From CFX5 sp023384495 (GTDB lineage Bacteria; Chloroflexota; Anaerolineae; Caldilineales; Caldilineaceae): a stretch of 64,000 nucleotides of DNA. The notes beneath the pieces were generated by a model. The model saw nothing but the letters and a program-made list of their open reading frames with translations, did not search any database and had not been told where the DNA came from. Positions within the stretch are counted from its first letter, which is position 1. Each line of letters begins with the position of its first letter. Shown here piece after piece: positions 43,402 through 52,196 of this stretch. Made by a program: the position numbers and the translations under genes. The DNA lies in the NCBI GenBank assembly GCA_048499455.1, contig JASNZV010000001.1, forward strand, positions 434,001-498,000, written 5' to 3'.

Positions 43402-45330
43402 ATGGCGCAGCGAACGGTAACTCTACCGGGCATCAACTATCCCACTCCGCCCAAGCGGAGCCTGGCGCGGCGACTATTTGGGCCCGATTGGCAAATCGCC
43501 TTCCCTTTTATCCTGCCCGTCGTCATCTTGATGCTGCTCTTTATTGCCTGGCCTTTTTTTAAGGCAGTCTGGACCAGCATGACGGTCTACAAGGTCAATA
43601 CGCGCACCACCGAGTTTGTCTGGTTCGAAAACTATGTCCGACTCTGGCAAGACCCCTTCTATCGTGAAGCGGTGCGCAACACCTTTGTCTTTACGGCTGG
43701 GTCGATCACCTTCAAGCTGCTGCTTGGGCTTTGTGCAGCGCTGTTGCTCAATTCGCAAAAGCGCTTCCGCAACCTGCTGACCGGGCTTGTCCTGTTGCCA
43801 TGGATTATCCCTTCGGTGGTGCAGGCGTTGGCCTGGCGGTCGATCCTCGACCCGCTCTTTGGTGGGCTGAACCCAATCCTGTTGGGCATTGGTCTCATTT
43901 CACAACCGCTTTCGTGGCTGGCTGACCCCAAAATGGCCATGGGCAGCGTCATTGCGGTCAATGTGTGGGCTGGCATTCCCTTTTTTACGGTCAATATGCT
44001 GGCAGGGATGCAGGCCATTGACAAAGAGCTGTATGAGGCGGCCGAGATCGACGGCGCCAATGCGTGGGATCGGTTGCTTCATATCACGTTGCCAAGCCTG
44101 CGTTACGTCATCGTCGTCGCCACCCTTCTTTCCACGATCTGGACCTTTAACGGCTTCGAGACGATCTTTCTGTTGACTGGCGGCGGCCCCGGCACGGCAA
44201 CGACCGTCTACACGATCAAGGCGTACGCAACAGCGATTCGGGGTCTTCGCTTTGGCCCGGGCACGGCCATTGCCCTGAGCCTGACGCCCGTGCTGGCGCT
44301 CTTTATCCTGCTGCTCTCACGCTACATGCGGCGCGATGTGGCGGTCAACCTGGATGTGGAGACGTGGCAGGACAAGGTGCTCAACAGCATCGGTACGGTC
44401 ATTGGTTGGGTTGGCTGGCTGATCGCGCTGCCGGTGACGCTGCTCGTCCAGTTGCTGGCCGCGGTCGCGCCCGCCGAGCGGATGGGCGTTCGCAGCCAGA
44501 AACGATTGCGCACGATTGGCGCGGTGGGGCGGGGTATTGGTCTGGCATTGATGCTGACGTTTATCCTCTTCCCCTTCTATTGGATCATTGTCACCGCCTT
44601 CAAGACCGAACTCCAGATCAGCCAACGCGTCAACATCTTTTGGCCGGCGCCGTGGACGATGGACCAGTTCAATCGTCTCTTTTTCAACGAGCCCTTCTTT
44701 ATCTGGTTCCGCAATTCGGCAACGGTCGCCGTGGCGACGACCTTTCTGGCCGTGCTCTTCGCCAGCCTGGGCGGCTATGCCCTGGCGCGCTTGCGATTTC
44801 TGGGCGCGCAGACATTGACCACGGCGTTATTGGTCACCTATCTATTGCCGGGCGCGCTGATGTTCATCCCCCTCTATCAGATCCTCGCCAGCTTGCGCGT
44901 GACGAACACGCTCTGGGCATTGATCCTCACCTACCCCACCTCCATGATCCCGTTTGCAACCTGGCTGCTCATGGGCTATTACCGGGCCATCCCTGAAGAG
45001 CTGGAACACGCTGCGCTGGTGGATGGCGCAACCCGGATGCAGGCCTTCCTGCGGGTAACACTGCCGCTGACGGCGCCCGCCTTGCTGGCCGTAACGCTCT
45101 TTTCATTCACCGCGGCGTGGAAAGAATTTCTTTTTGCCTTTGTCTTTATCAGCAGCCAAAACTTGATGACGTTGCCGGTTGGGTTGGCGCAGAAGATCTT
45201 TGGCGACATTTACCCCTGGGGGCTGCTCATGGCGGCGTCACTGGTGATTTCGATCCCGGTGGTGATCTTCTATATGTATGGCCAACGCTTCATGATTGCT
45301 GGGCTGACGGCCGGCAGTGTCAAGGGGTAA
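43402..45330 (+). CDS. Fused MalF-MalG-type ABC permease (both channel subunits in one polypeptide)
   Basis: 642 residues, about twice normal length. The first half (to about residue 310) is a MalF/UgpA-type permease with EAA loop KELYEAAEIDGANAWDRLLHITLPSL near residue 208. The second half is a MalG/UgpE-type permease with EAA loop EELEHAALVDGATRMQAFLRVTLPL near 531 and the usual ending AGLTAGSVKG. The join contains an extra hydrophobic segment (VIGWVGWLIALPVTLLVQLL, about 332-351) that would keep both halves in the right topology. The frame is unbroken, so this looks like a true fusion. AAGGAGG precedes the ATG at 43402. Confidence 0.88.
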   Translation: MAQRTVTLPGINYPTPPKRSLARRLFGPDWQIAFPFILPVVILMLLFIAWPFFKAVWTSMTVYKVNTRTTEFVWFENYVRLWQDPFYREAVRNTFVFTAGSITFKLLLGLCAALLLNSQKRFRNLLTGLVLLPWIIPSVVQALAWRSILDPLFGGLNPILLGIGLISQPLSWLADPKMAMGSVIAVNVWAGIPFFTVNMLAGMQAIDKELYEAAEIDGANAWDRLLHITLPSLRYVIVVATLLSTIWTFNGFETIFLLTGGGPGTATTVYTIKAYATAIRGLRFGPGTAIALSLTPVLALFILLLSRYMRRDVAVNLDVETWQDKVLNSIGTVIGWVGWLIALPVTLLVQLLAAVAPAERMGVRSQKRLRTIGAVGRGIGLALMLTFILFPFYWIIVTAFKTELQISQRVNIFWPAPWTMDQFNRLFFNEPFFIWFRNSATVAVATTFLAVLFASLGGYALARLRFLGAQTLTTALLVTYLLPGALMFIPLYQILASLRVTNTLWALILTYPTSMIPFATWLLMGYYRAIPEELEHAALVDGATRMQAFLRVTLPLTAPALLAVTLFSFTAAWKEFLFAFVFISSQNLMTLPVGLAQKIFGDIYPWGLLMAASLVISIPVVIFYMYGQRFMIAGLTAGSVKG

Positions 45331-45364
45331 GCGCGCAGGTTGCATGGATGGGAGATCACACCAT

Positions 45365-45393
45365 TTCACCAAGTGATAGGGATATGGTACGAT
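45365..45393 (+). promoter_or_regulatory. Candidate promoter for the receiver-only regulator genes
   Basis: TTCACC (45365-45370) and TACGAT (45388-45393) are 17 bases apart, each four of six to consensus. The gene start at 45492 is about 90 bases downstream. Confidence 0.3.
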
Positions 45394-45491
45394 AATAGAT
45401 GCCCTGATTGTGGCGCCGCAACGATGTCATGAACGATGCCGCACGATGTGGGGAATCACTCATGTCACCGTTGCTGACAGACAGGACATCT

Positions 45492-45890
45492 ATGCCAGCA
45501 CCGCGAATTTTGATCGTTGACGATAATCCGGTTTTCTGCGAGATGCTCGAGGCATCTCTCCAGCGTGCAGGGTATCAGGCTTTTACGGTTGGCAGTGGCC
45601 AGGCAGCGCTTGACTATTTCGAGCAGGCGCCGGTTGACCTGGTCTTGGTCGATGTGCTAATGCCCGGCTCAAGTGGATATTGGCTCTGTTCCGAGTTGCG
45701 CAAACGAAGTGACCTGCCGATTATCATGCTGACAGCGCTCAACAACCCGGAGGCAATCGTCTACGGTTTGAGCCAAGGCATCGATGATTATGTGACAAAG
45801 CCATTTCCGTTACGCGAACTCGATGTCCGCATCCAGACACTCTTGCAACGGCGTGAACAACAGAGATACGAAGTTGGCGTCGATCCCTGA
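45492..45890 (+). CDS. Receiver-only (CheY-like) response regulator 1
   Basis: 132 residues consisting of one receiver domain: acidic pair in ILIVDDNPVF, phospho-acceptor Asp in LVLVDVLMPGSSG, Thr in IIMLTALN and Lys in DYVTKPFPLRELDVRI. No output domain follows. The frame is open upstream with other ATGs (45429, 45462), but AGGAC just before the ATG at 45492 and a start MPAPRILIVDD that parallels the neighbour's MPAQILVVDD favour this one. It may act by protein contact with a kinase or enzyme. Its paralogue is the next gene. Confidence 0.85.
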   Translation: MPAPRILIVDDNPVFCEMLEASLQRAGYQAFTVGSGQAALDYFEQAPVDLVLVDVLMPGSSGYWLCSELRKRSDLPIIMLTALNNPEAIVYGLSQGIDDYVTKPFPLRELDVRIQTLLQRREQQRYEVGVDP

Positions 45891-46039
45891 CCAGCCCCTT
45901 ACCATTGAGACAGGGGAGGGTAAGACAGGGGAAGGCGTTCACTATCAATTGTGCAGCAGACGCCCCCCAGACGCCCCCCAGATGCCCACTGATCGTTGTA
46001 GAACCTCATGTGAAACACACACCAGAGCAGAGGAAATCC

Positions 46040-46411
46040 ATGCCAGCGCAGATTCTGGTCGTTGATGACGAAGCGCTCTTGCGCGATCTGCTCAAACGGT
46101 CCCTCCAACATGCGGGCTATGTTGTGCATACGGCCCAAAACGGCGACGAAGCGCTGACCCTCTTTTCCTCCCTTCCTATCGACCTGGCGCTGATCGATGT
46201 AATGATGCCCGGCATGAACGGGCATGTGGTCTGCTCCACAATCCGCCAAGAAAGCGATGTGCCGATTATCCTCTTGACGTCGCTCGACACACCGGAAGAG
46301 ATCGTTCAAGGCTACAGCGCTGGCGCCGACGATTACATCACCAAACCCTTTCAGTTTCGGGACGTCGCCGTACGCATCGAAACGCTCTTGCGTCGAGCAG
46401 CGACTGCCTAG
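46040..46411 (+). CDS. Receiver-only (CheY-like) response regulator 2
   Basis: 123 residues, one receiver domain: ILVVDDEALLRDLL, phospho-acceptor in LALIDVMMPGMNG, IILLTSLD and DDYITKPFQFRDVAVRIETLL. It aligns along its whole length with the gene upstream and is probably a tandem duplicate. AGAGGAAAT precedes the ATG at 46040. No histidine kinase is adjacent; the nearest is the PdtaS-like gene 18 kb away. Confidence 0.85.
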   Translation: MPAQILVVDDEALLRDLLKRSLQHAGYVVHTAQNGDEALTLFSSLPIDLALIDVMMPGMNGHVVCSTIRQESDVPIILLTSLDTPEEIVQGYSAGADDYITKPFQFRDVAVRIETLLRRAATA

Positions 46412-46496
46412 CGTTGTAACAACCCCGTTGCCGGCGCGTCCCTTGTTTGGCGCCAACCACCAATTATCGTTACAATAATAGGGCGCGGCGTAAGTC

Positions 46497-47567
46497 ATGT
46501 CCTATTCGGTATTATCATCGTTTCTAGATAGTAAGGTAGATTTTATGGCGAGTGGTGGGCTTGTTCGCCACCGAAAACGCGAGTGTGCTCAGCTTGGGCA
46601 GGCAGACCGTCCTTATCAGCGTTATGCACGAGCCGTGTACAATTCGGCCTTTGTCGCTTCGTATTGGCTTTCCTGTTTTTTTGCCACGCTGATTTTGATG
46701 GGGCCCGTGGTGGCGCTACAACTGTTCGACAGCCCCCGTGGAGTCTTTGCATCTGCCCCTGGCGGCCAATGGTCGTACGAAATGGCGCACCCGGTGGGGG
46801 TTTCCGTCTCTGAATCCACGTCAGGCGTACTGGCGGACATTGCCCATCTTCCCATGCCCTGGCCCCAATATGAACAGGGGCAGCTTGGCTGGTATCGCCA
46901 GGGGCTGCGCGAGGTAACGGCCAATCGAGCCTTGATCGAAACCCTGGCCGATGAACATGGATTGGGCACGGTGTTGGCCGCCGCCGTCGCCAACCAGGGC
47001 AACAGCTATCAGCGTCCCTTTGGTTGGGGCGGTGGAGAGCGCGTACAGCTGTGGTTGGGCCGCGCTGTTTCGTTGGACTGGGGCCAGTGGCCGTGGGCTA
47101 ACTACCGCTGGGGAGCCTGGTTTCTGGAACCGAGCGTCGGGGTGGGGCAGATCACGCCGCAAGAAGTTGTCGCGCTCGGCTATCAACTGGAAAAGACCGA
47201 CCTCTTTCGCGACCCAGTCAGCATTGGGCTGCTGCTCGAAAAATTGTATACCATTCAGCATCAAGCAGCCCAGCTACAAATTGGCCCAACCGACACCTTT
47301 ATTCTGGTGCTCATCGGCAACAATAGCCAGTTGAACTTGATTGAAACCTACAATGAGGCCGGACGCGATATGGCGCTCTTCCTCGACCGCAACGAGGCAA
47401 CCCGCCGGCAACTGGCCAAAATGGTCACCTATATCTACTATCTCCACCGAGAGGCCGGCTGGCCCCTCCCACAAGGGATCGACTGGACCTATGTCGCGCA
47501 TCTGGCGCAGGTTCAGCGCGTTGAACCACCGCCCGCAACCGGTATCTTCGCCCGCCGCAACCTTTGA
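46497..47567 (+). CDS. Membrane-anchored protein with possible lysozyme-like fold (unknown function)
   Basis: 356 residues from the first ATG; an internal ATG at 46545 is an alternative. One membrane segment (about residues 53-76) leaves a 280-residue exported or cytoplasmic domain. The stretch GAWFLEPSVGVGQITPQEVVALGY resembles the Ser-x-Gly-x-x-Gln-Ile loop of lytic transglycosylases, and RALIETLADEHGLGTVLAAAVANQ could supply the catalytic Glu region. I do not recognise a defined family. Composition is normal for the window. Confidence 0.55.
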   Translation: MSYSVLSSFLDSKVDFMASGGLVRHRKRECAQLGQADRPYQRYARAVYNSAFVASYWLSCFFATLILMGPVVALQLFDSPRGVFASAPGGQWSYEMAHPVGVSVSESTSGVLADIAHLPMPWPQYEQGQLGWYRQGLREVTANRALIETLADEHGLGTVLAAAVANQGNSYQRPFGWGGGERVQLWLGRAVSLDWGQWPWANYRWGAWFLEPSVGVGQITPQEVVALGYQLEKTDLFRDPVSIGLLLEKLYTIQHQAAQLQIGPTDTFILVLIGNNSQLNLIETYNEAGRDMALFLDRNEATRRQLAKMVTYIYYLHREAGWPLPQGIDWTYVAHLAQVQRVEPPPATGIFARRNL

Positions 47568-47700
47568 AGCGCTTCTAGATTCTGTTGACATTTGTGTCGG
47601 AGCGATTTCCTCTCGGACACGTTTTATCTGCAACGGCGCCAAAAAATCAAGTCGCTGCGGCGACGTTTCGCTCTCTGCAGGGGGTTTCCAACCCGACGAA

Positions 47701-47739
47701 ACTGGGCAAAGATGCTTGCTTTCAAACAACCACTGGTAT
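47701..47739 (+). repeat. Degenerate right half of the 67-bp repeat (copy F)
   Basis: ACTGGGCAAAGATGC then TTCAAACAACCACTGGTAT matches the second half of copy C (ACTGGGCAAGTATGC, TTCAAACAACCACAAGGAT). The left end is not clear. Confidence 0.45.
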
Positions 47740-47761
47740 GGAGCATAGGCTCTCGCCACAA

Positions 47762-47865
47762 TTATTTACTCATGTTACGCAAGCCTCGACTGAGAATTCG
47801 CGGGTGAGCACGGTCTCTGTCGCTCAGAATCCCTGAGGCGCTGCGTAACGTGACTTATTTACTCA
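47762..47865. mobile_element. MITE-like element flanked by 11-bp direct repeats
   Basis: TTATTTACTCA occurs at 47762-47772 and again at 47855-47865. Between them lies an 82-base stretch with inverted ends: GTTACGCA near the left end pairs with TGCGTAAC near the right, and GCCTC pairs with GAGGC inside. The layout (target duplication plus inverted ends, no coding capacity) is that of a MITE, but no second copy is seen in the window. Confidence 0.5.
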
Positions 47866-47905
47866 ACGATAACACATTCTTAACACAGATTGTGGGCAGA
47901 TGACG

Positions 47906-47911
47906 TATAAT
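47906..47911 (+). promoter_or_regulatory. Candidate -10 box for ABC operon 3
   Basis: A perfect TATAAT about 50 bases before the binding-protein ATG. No good -35 lies at 16-18 bases; TTAACA is 20 bases upstream. Candidate only. Confidence 0.3.
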
Positions 47912-47959
47912 TGTAGCGTTGCGTTCCGACTCACCACTATCTCATAACAGGAGAATCCT

Positions 47960-49123
47960 ATGCACCCCACAAACCGTCAACTCGCACGCAGCTTGATGGC
48001 AACTTTGGCGGCTCTGCTGTTGCTCGCCTGCACACCGGTGGCGCCCGCCGCCCCCGCCGCCCCTGCCGGTGAAGTCACCGTTGTGGACAGCGATATGACC
48101 CCCGAACTGGCGGCCCTGGTGGCAGCCGCCCAGGAAGAGGGTATGCTCTCGACCATTGCCCTGCCCCGCGATTGGTGCAACTATGGCGAGATGATCGACA
48201 CCTTCAAGGCCAAGTATGGCATCGAAGTCAACGAGCTAGACCCCAACGCTGGCTCCGGCGATGAGCTTGAGGCCATCCGCGCCAACAAAGACAACAAAGG
48301 GCCGCAAGCCCCCGATGTGATCGATGTCGGCTTTGCCTTTGGCCCCCTGGCCCAATCCGAAGGGCTGCTCATGCCCTATAAGGTCTCCACGTGGGACACC
48401 ATTCCTGACGCCGTGAAAGACCCAGACGGCCACTGGTACGGCGACTACTACGGCGTGCTGGCCCTCCAGGTCAACACCGATGTGGTGGAAAATGTGCCGC
48501 AAGACTGGTCTGACTTGCTCAAGCCCGAATACGCCGGGCAGGTTGCCCTGGCGGGCGACCCGCGCACCTCCAACCAGGCCATCCAGTCGGTCTTTGCCGC
48601 CTCGCTCGCCAATGGCGGCTCGCTCGATGACGCCATGCCAGGGCTGGAGTTCTGGGCCGAAGTCAACGCGGCTGGCAATTTCGTGCCGGTGATCGCCACC
48701 AATGGCACCTTTGCTACCGGCGAAACACCCATCATCCTCCAGTGGGATTATCTGGCGCTGGCCGCCCGCGACCAGTTTGGCGGCAACCCCGAAATGGAGA
48801 TCGTGATCCCCCAATCAGGCGTCTTTGCCGGCGTCTACCTCCAGGGGATCAGCGCCTATGCGCCCCACCCCAACGCCGCCAAACTGTGGCAAGAGTTCCT
48901 CTATTCGGATGAGGGCCAACTGATCTGGCTCAAGGGGTATTGTCACCCGATCCGCTACAATGACCTGGTGGCGCGCGGCGTCATCCCCGCCGACCTGGCC
49001 GCGGCCCTGCCTCCCGAAGATCTCTATGCTCAGGCCGTCTTCCCTTCGTTGGATCAACTGGTGGCCGCCCGCGAACTTATCACCACCCAGTGGGATACGG
49101 TGGTCAAGGCCGATGTGAGATAG
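47960..49123 (+). CDS. Periplasmic/extracellular substrate-binding lipoprotein of a PotD/FbpA-type ABC system
   Basis: 387 residues, solute-binding family of the iron/polyamine/thiamine/phosphonate type. The signal is Sec-type with lipobox LLACTPV (Cys near residue 24), unlike the Tat signals of the other two binding proteins here. The mature domain contains YGIEVNELDPNAGSGDELEAIRANKDN and DVIDVGFAFGPLAQSEGL, as in PotD/AfuA-like proteins. AGGAG precedes the ATG at 47960. Two permeases and an ATPase follow, so this is a complete transporter. The exact ligand (iron, polyamine, aminoethylphosphonate) cannot be decided here. Confidence 0.88.
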   Translation: MHPTNRQLARSLMATLAALLLLACTPVAPAAPAAPAGEVTVVDSDMTPELAALVAAAQEEGMLSTIALPRDWCNYGEMIDTFKAKYGIEVNELDPNAGSGDELEAIRANKDNKGPQAPDVIDVGFAFGPLAQSEGLLMPYKVSTWDTIPDAVKDPDGHWYGDYYGVLALQVNTDVVENVPQDWSDLLKPEYAGQVALAGDPRTSNQAIQSVFAASLANGGSLDDAMPGLEFWAEVNAAGNFVPVIATNGTFATGETPIILQWDYLALAARDQFGGNPEMEIVIPQSGVFAGVYLQGISAYAPHPNAAKLWQEFLYSDEGQLIWLKGYCHPIRYNDLVARGVIPADLAAALPPEDLYAQAVFPSLDQLVAARELITTQWDTVVKADVR

Positions 49124-49156
49124 CGGCCACGAGACAATGGTAGCGTACAGAAAGTA

Positions 49157-49257
49157 ACACAGAGAACACAGAGGAAACGCCGAGCGTACCCTCTGTGTTC
49201 TCTGTGTACCCTCTTCGCTCTGGTATGATGGATACGCAGCGCCGAACCCTGCGTATC
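49157..49257 (+). promoter_or_regulatory. Two intercistronic hairpins between binding-protein and permease genes (operon 3)
   Basis: ACACAGAGAACACAGAGG (49157-49174) and CCTCTGTGTTCTCTGTGT (49190-49207) form a perfect 18-bp stem with a 15-base loop. A second perfect stem GATACGCAG/CTGCGTATC lies at 49231-49257. No T-tract follows either. They are in the same place as the hairpins of the other two ABC operons. Confidence 0.65.
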
Positions 49258-49284
49258 TCTGTGTTGCGCCGTTTGGCGATAATG

Positions 49285-49360
49285 CTCAGCTCTGTTTGAA
49301 AACGCGGGCTTCTTGGTCGTGTTGGCCGCGTCTCAATGCCTGTTTTCAAGCCAACCGTAG
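49285..49360 (+). repeat. Degenerate copy D of the 67-bp repeat
   Basis: CTCAGCTCTGTTTGAAAAC at the left and GTTTTCAAGCCAACC at the right match the ends of copies A-C, with a longer interior (76 bases overall). It ends 29 bases before the permease start. Confidence 0.5.
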
Positions 49361-49388
49361 TTTGGCTCTGCTGAACCGAACCCATTCC

Positions 49389-50300
49389 ATGTCCCGATCC
49401 GCTGCCTCTGCACCGATGGAAACAGCCAGCCCGCTTCCCCTCTCTGCGCGCCGCTTTTCGTGGAATTGGTTGGGGATTGTCCCCTTTATCCTCTTTGCCA
49501 TCGCCTTTATCTTTTTGCCCTCGCTCAACCTGTTTCTCGGCGCATTTCGCACGCCGCAAGGCGCATTTACCCTTGAACATCTGTTGGCGCTGCGGCAACC
49601 GTTCATCATGGACGCCTACTGGCTCAGCATCCGCATCAGCGCGGCGACGGCGCTGGGGGGTGGCCTCTTTGGCTTTATGCTCGCCTATGCCGCCATCCTC
49701 GGTGGGCTGCCACAGGGCGTTCGTTCCGCGCTGATGACCTTTAGCGGCGTGGCCTCCAACTTTGCTGGCGTGCCCCTGGCCTTCGCCTTTGTAGCGACGC
49801 TTGGGCGGGTGGGGTTGGTCACCCTCTTCTTTAAGGATGTGGTCGGGCTAGACCTCTATCGCCAGGGTTTTAGCCTGTACAGCTTCTGGGGGCTAAGCCT
49901 CACCTACATGTATTTTCAATTCCCCCTCATGGTGCTCATCATCTCGCCGGCGCTGGACGGGCTGCGGCGCGAATGGCGCGAGGCCGCCGAAAACCTCGGC
50001 GCAAAACCGTGGCAATATTGGCGCTATGTGGCGTTGCCCGTGCTGCTGCCCTCGCTGTTGGGGGCGATGATCCTGCTCTTTGGCAATGCGTTTGGCGCCT
50101 ACGCCACCGCCGCCGCGCTCACCGGCGGTTCGCTCAACCTGGCCCCTGTGCTGATTGGCGCGCAGATTCGCGGTGATGTCTTGCACAACCCAAACCTGGG
50201 CTATGCGCTGGCGCTGGGCATGGTGGTGGTGATGACGATCACGCTGGCGGCCTACACGTGGCTGCGCCGGCGGTCATCGCGCTGGCTGCGCGAGGGATAA
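49389..50300 (+). CDS. ABC transporter permease (PotB/FbpB type), first subunit
   Basis: 303 residues, six helices, binding-protein-dependent transport inner membrane component. The ATPase-contact loop is DGLRREWREAAENLGAKPWQYWRYVALPVL, with the E-A-A-x-x-x-G pattern intact. The frame extends upstream to 49296, but that part overlaps the degenerate repeat D; the ATG at 49389 gives a normal N-terminus. No obvious ribosome site is present. The stop is four bases before the second permease start. Confidence 0.88.
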   Translation: MSRSAASAPMETASPLPLSARRFSWNWLGIVPFILFAIAFIFLPSLNLFLGAFRTPQGAFTLEHLLALRQPFIMDAYWLSIRISAATALGGGLFGFMLAYAAILGGLPQGVRSALMTFSGVASNFAGVPLAFAFVATLGRVGLVTLFFKDVVGLDLYRQGFSLYSFWGLSLTYMYFQFPLMVLIISPALDGLRREWREAAENLGAKPWQYWRYVALPVLLPSLLGAMILLFGNAFGAYATAAALTGGSLNLAPVLIGAQIRGDVLHNPNLGYALALGMVVVMTITLAAYTWLRRRSSRWLREG

Positions 50301-50304
50301 CACA

Positions 50305-51087
50305 ATGCGCGTATCAAGACTCTGGTCGTGGTTCTGGGTTTTATTGGGCGTGCTCTATTTTTTTGCACCGCTCTATGCGACGCTGCTCTTTTCGCTGCGC
50401 GCTCAGCGCGATACGCTGGGGTTCACCGCGTACATGAATGTGCTCAACGACCCTCGATTTGTCAGCACCTTTCTCTTTTCGCTCCAGATGGCCGTCTGGA
50501 CCATCGTCGTGGGGGTCGTGCTTGTTGCGCCGACGGTCTATTGGGTGCATCTGCGGCTGCCCAACGCTCGCCCCTTTGTCGAGATGGTGACGATGATGCC
50601 CTTTGTCGTCCCCGCCGTCGTGCTCGTCTTTGGGCTGATCCGCACCTATGCGCCCTTTTTTACCTACACATTCGTTGGGCGGGCGGTCTTGGTGGCCGGC
50701 TATGTGGTGCTTTCGCTGCCCTATATGTATCGGGCGGTGGACACAGGCCTGCGCGCCATCGACGTGCGCAGCCTGACGGAAGCGGCGCAGAGCCTGGGCG
50801 CCGGCTGGCCCACCATCCTGCTGCGGGTGATCTTGCCCAATCTGCGCGTGGCGCTGTTGAGTGGCGCATTCTTGACGCTGGCGATTGTCATCGGCGAATA
50901 TACAATGGCGTCGCTGCTTGCCCAACCGGCCTTTGGCCCCTATATGGCGCTGCTCGGCCAGAATCGGGCCTATGAGCCGGCTGCCCTGGCCATCATGAGC
51001 TTTGCCCTGACTTGGTCCGCCATGGGGCTAATCCAATATTTCGGGCGAGGACGGCAGCAAACGGTTGAACTGGCAGGTACGCATTGA
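50305..51087 (+). CDS. ABC transporter permease (PotC/FbpB type), second subunit
   Basis: 260 residues, six helices. The EAA loop is RSLTEAAQSLGAGWPTILLRVILPNL. A typical PotC-like ending follows (FALTWSAMGLIQYFGRG). It starts four bases after the first permease and is co-translated; together they form the channel of the third ABC system. Confidence 0.9.
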   Translation: MRVSRLWSWFWVLLGVLYFFAPLYATLLFSLRAQRDTLGFTAYMNVLNDPRFVSTFLFSLQMAVWTIVVGVVLVAPTVYWVHLRLPNARPFVEMVTMMPFVVPAVVLVFGLIRTYAPFFTYTFVGRAVLVAGYVVLSLPYMYRAVDTGLRAIDVRSLTEAAQSLGAGWPTILLRVILPNLRVALLSGAFLTLAIVIGEYTMASLLAQPAFGPYMALLGQNRAYEPAALAIMSFALTWSAMGLIQYFGRGRQQTVELAGTH

Positions 51088-51120
51088 TGGCGCAGCATGC
51101 GCGCCAAAGGAAGACCGCAG

Positions 51121-52179
51121 ATGGCGTTTTTGGTGTTGACCAATGTTCATAAACATTATGGCCGTGTCGTGGCAGTGAAGGATTTCAATCTGACCGTGGA
51201 ACGAGGCGAGTTTGTCTCGTTTCTGGGGCCAAGCGGCTGCGGCAAGACGACTACGCTACGCATGATCGCCGGCTTTGAACAGCTCACCGCCGGCAGCATC
51301 CTCATGGACGGCGTTGATATCTCGCGCAAGCCTCCCAACCAGCGTAACATCGGCATGGTCTTTCAGTCGTATGCGCTCTTCCCCAATATGACCGTGGCCG
51401 ACAACATTGGCTTTGGCCTCAAGGTGGCGGGGCAGCCGGGCGCGGCGATCAAGGCGCGTGTGGCCGAAATGTTGTCGCTGATCAAGCTGGAGCCGCTGGC
51501 CAACCGCTACCCGTTTCAGCTCTCAGGCGGGCAGCAGCAACGGGTGGCGCTGGCGCGGGCGTTGGCCATCCGCCCTCAGTTGCTGCTGCTCGATGAGCCA
51601 CTCTCGGCGCTCGACGCCAAAATCCGCGTAGCGCTGCGCACCGAGATTCGCGCTATCCAACGTCAATTGGGCATCACCACCATCTACGTCACCCACGACC
51701 AGGAAGAGGCCATGTCGCTCTCAGACCGCATCGTGGTGATGAATCATGCCCAGATCGAGCAGGTAGGCACCCCGTTTGAGGTCTACAACTTCCCGCAGAC
51801 AGGCTTTGTCGCCTCATTTGTGGGCACCCTCAATTCCGCCCCCGCCCAGGTGGTGGACGCCGCCGCCGGGCTGTTGCGCATGGCTGGGCAGGAGGTGCGC
51901 GCCTCGCGCCCGTTCAGCGCTGCCGGCGACGCCGTCAAACTGGCGCTCCGCCCCGAGCTGCTCTCGCTGGCGCCAGCAGTGAACGGCGCCAATCGGCTCA
52001 GCGGCCAGGTGGAAACCATCTCATTTCTGGGCGCCATCGTGCGGATTCAGGTGCGCGTCGGCGAAGCGTCGATCCACGTCGATACGTTCAACAACCCGCA
52101 CCTGGCGCTGCCGGCGCTGGGCGACACGGTGACCGTGAGCTTTTCCCCTGAAGCGGTGCTCGTGCTGGACGATGCATAA
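51121..52179 (+). CDS. ABC transporter ATP-binding protein (PotA/UgpC-like)
   Basis: 352 residues. Walker A LGPSGCGKTT, Q-loop MVFQSYALFPNMTV, signature LSGGQQQRVALARALA, Walker B LLLLDEPLSALDAKIR and the switch His in VTHDQEEAM are all intact. The last 110 residues are a TOBE-type regulatory domain. AAAGGAAG precedes the ATG at 51121; an in-frame ATG at 51097 is less well placed. It energises the third transporter and, since the two sugar systems lack an ATPase gene, it or a paralogue elsewhere could serve them too. Confidence 0.93.
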   Translation: MAFLVLTNVHKHYGRVVAVKDFNLTVERGEFVSFLGPSGCGKTTTLRMIAGFEQLTAGSILMDGVDISRKPPNQRNIGMVFQSYALFPNMTVADNIGFGLKVAGQPGAAIKARVAEMLSLIKLEPLANRYPFQLSGGQQQRVALARALAIRPQLLLLDEPLSALDAKIRVALRTEIRAIQRQLGITTIYVTHDQEEAMSLSDRIVVMNHAQIEQVGTPFEVYNFPQTGFVASFVGTLNSAPAQVVDAAAGLLRMAGQEVRASRPFSAAGDAVKLALRPELLSLAPAVNGANRLSGQVETISFLGAIVRIQVRVGEASIHVDTFNNPHLALPALGDTVTVSFSPEAVLVLDDA

Positions 52180-52196
52180 CCGCCTGAGCGATCCGC

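Larger units (their letters stand above)
47568..47959. other. 392-base intergenic region ahead of ABC operon 3
   Basis: No gene is supported. It holds a degenerate right half of the 67-bp repeat (47701-47739), an inverted-repeat element flanked by 11-bp direct repeats (47762-47865), and a perfect TATAAT (47906-47911) about 50 bases before the binding-protein start. Confidence 0.55.
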
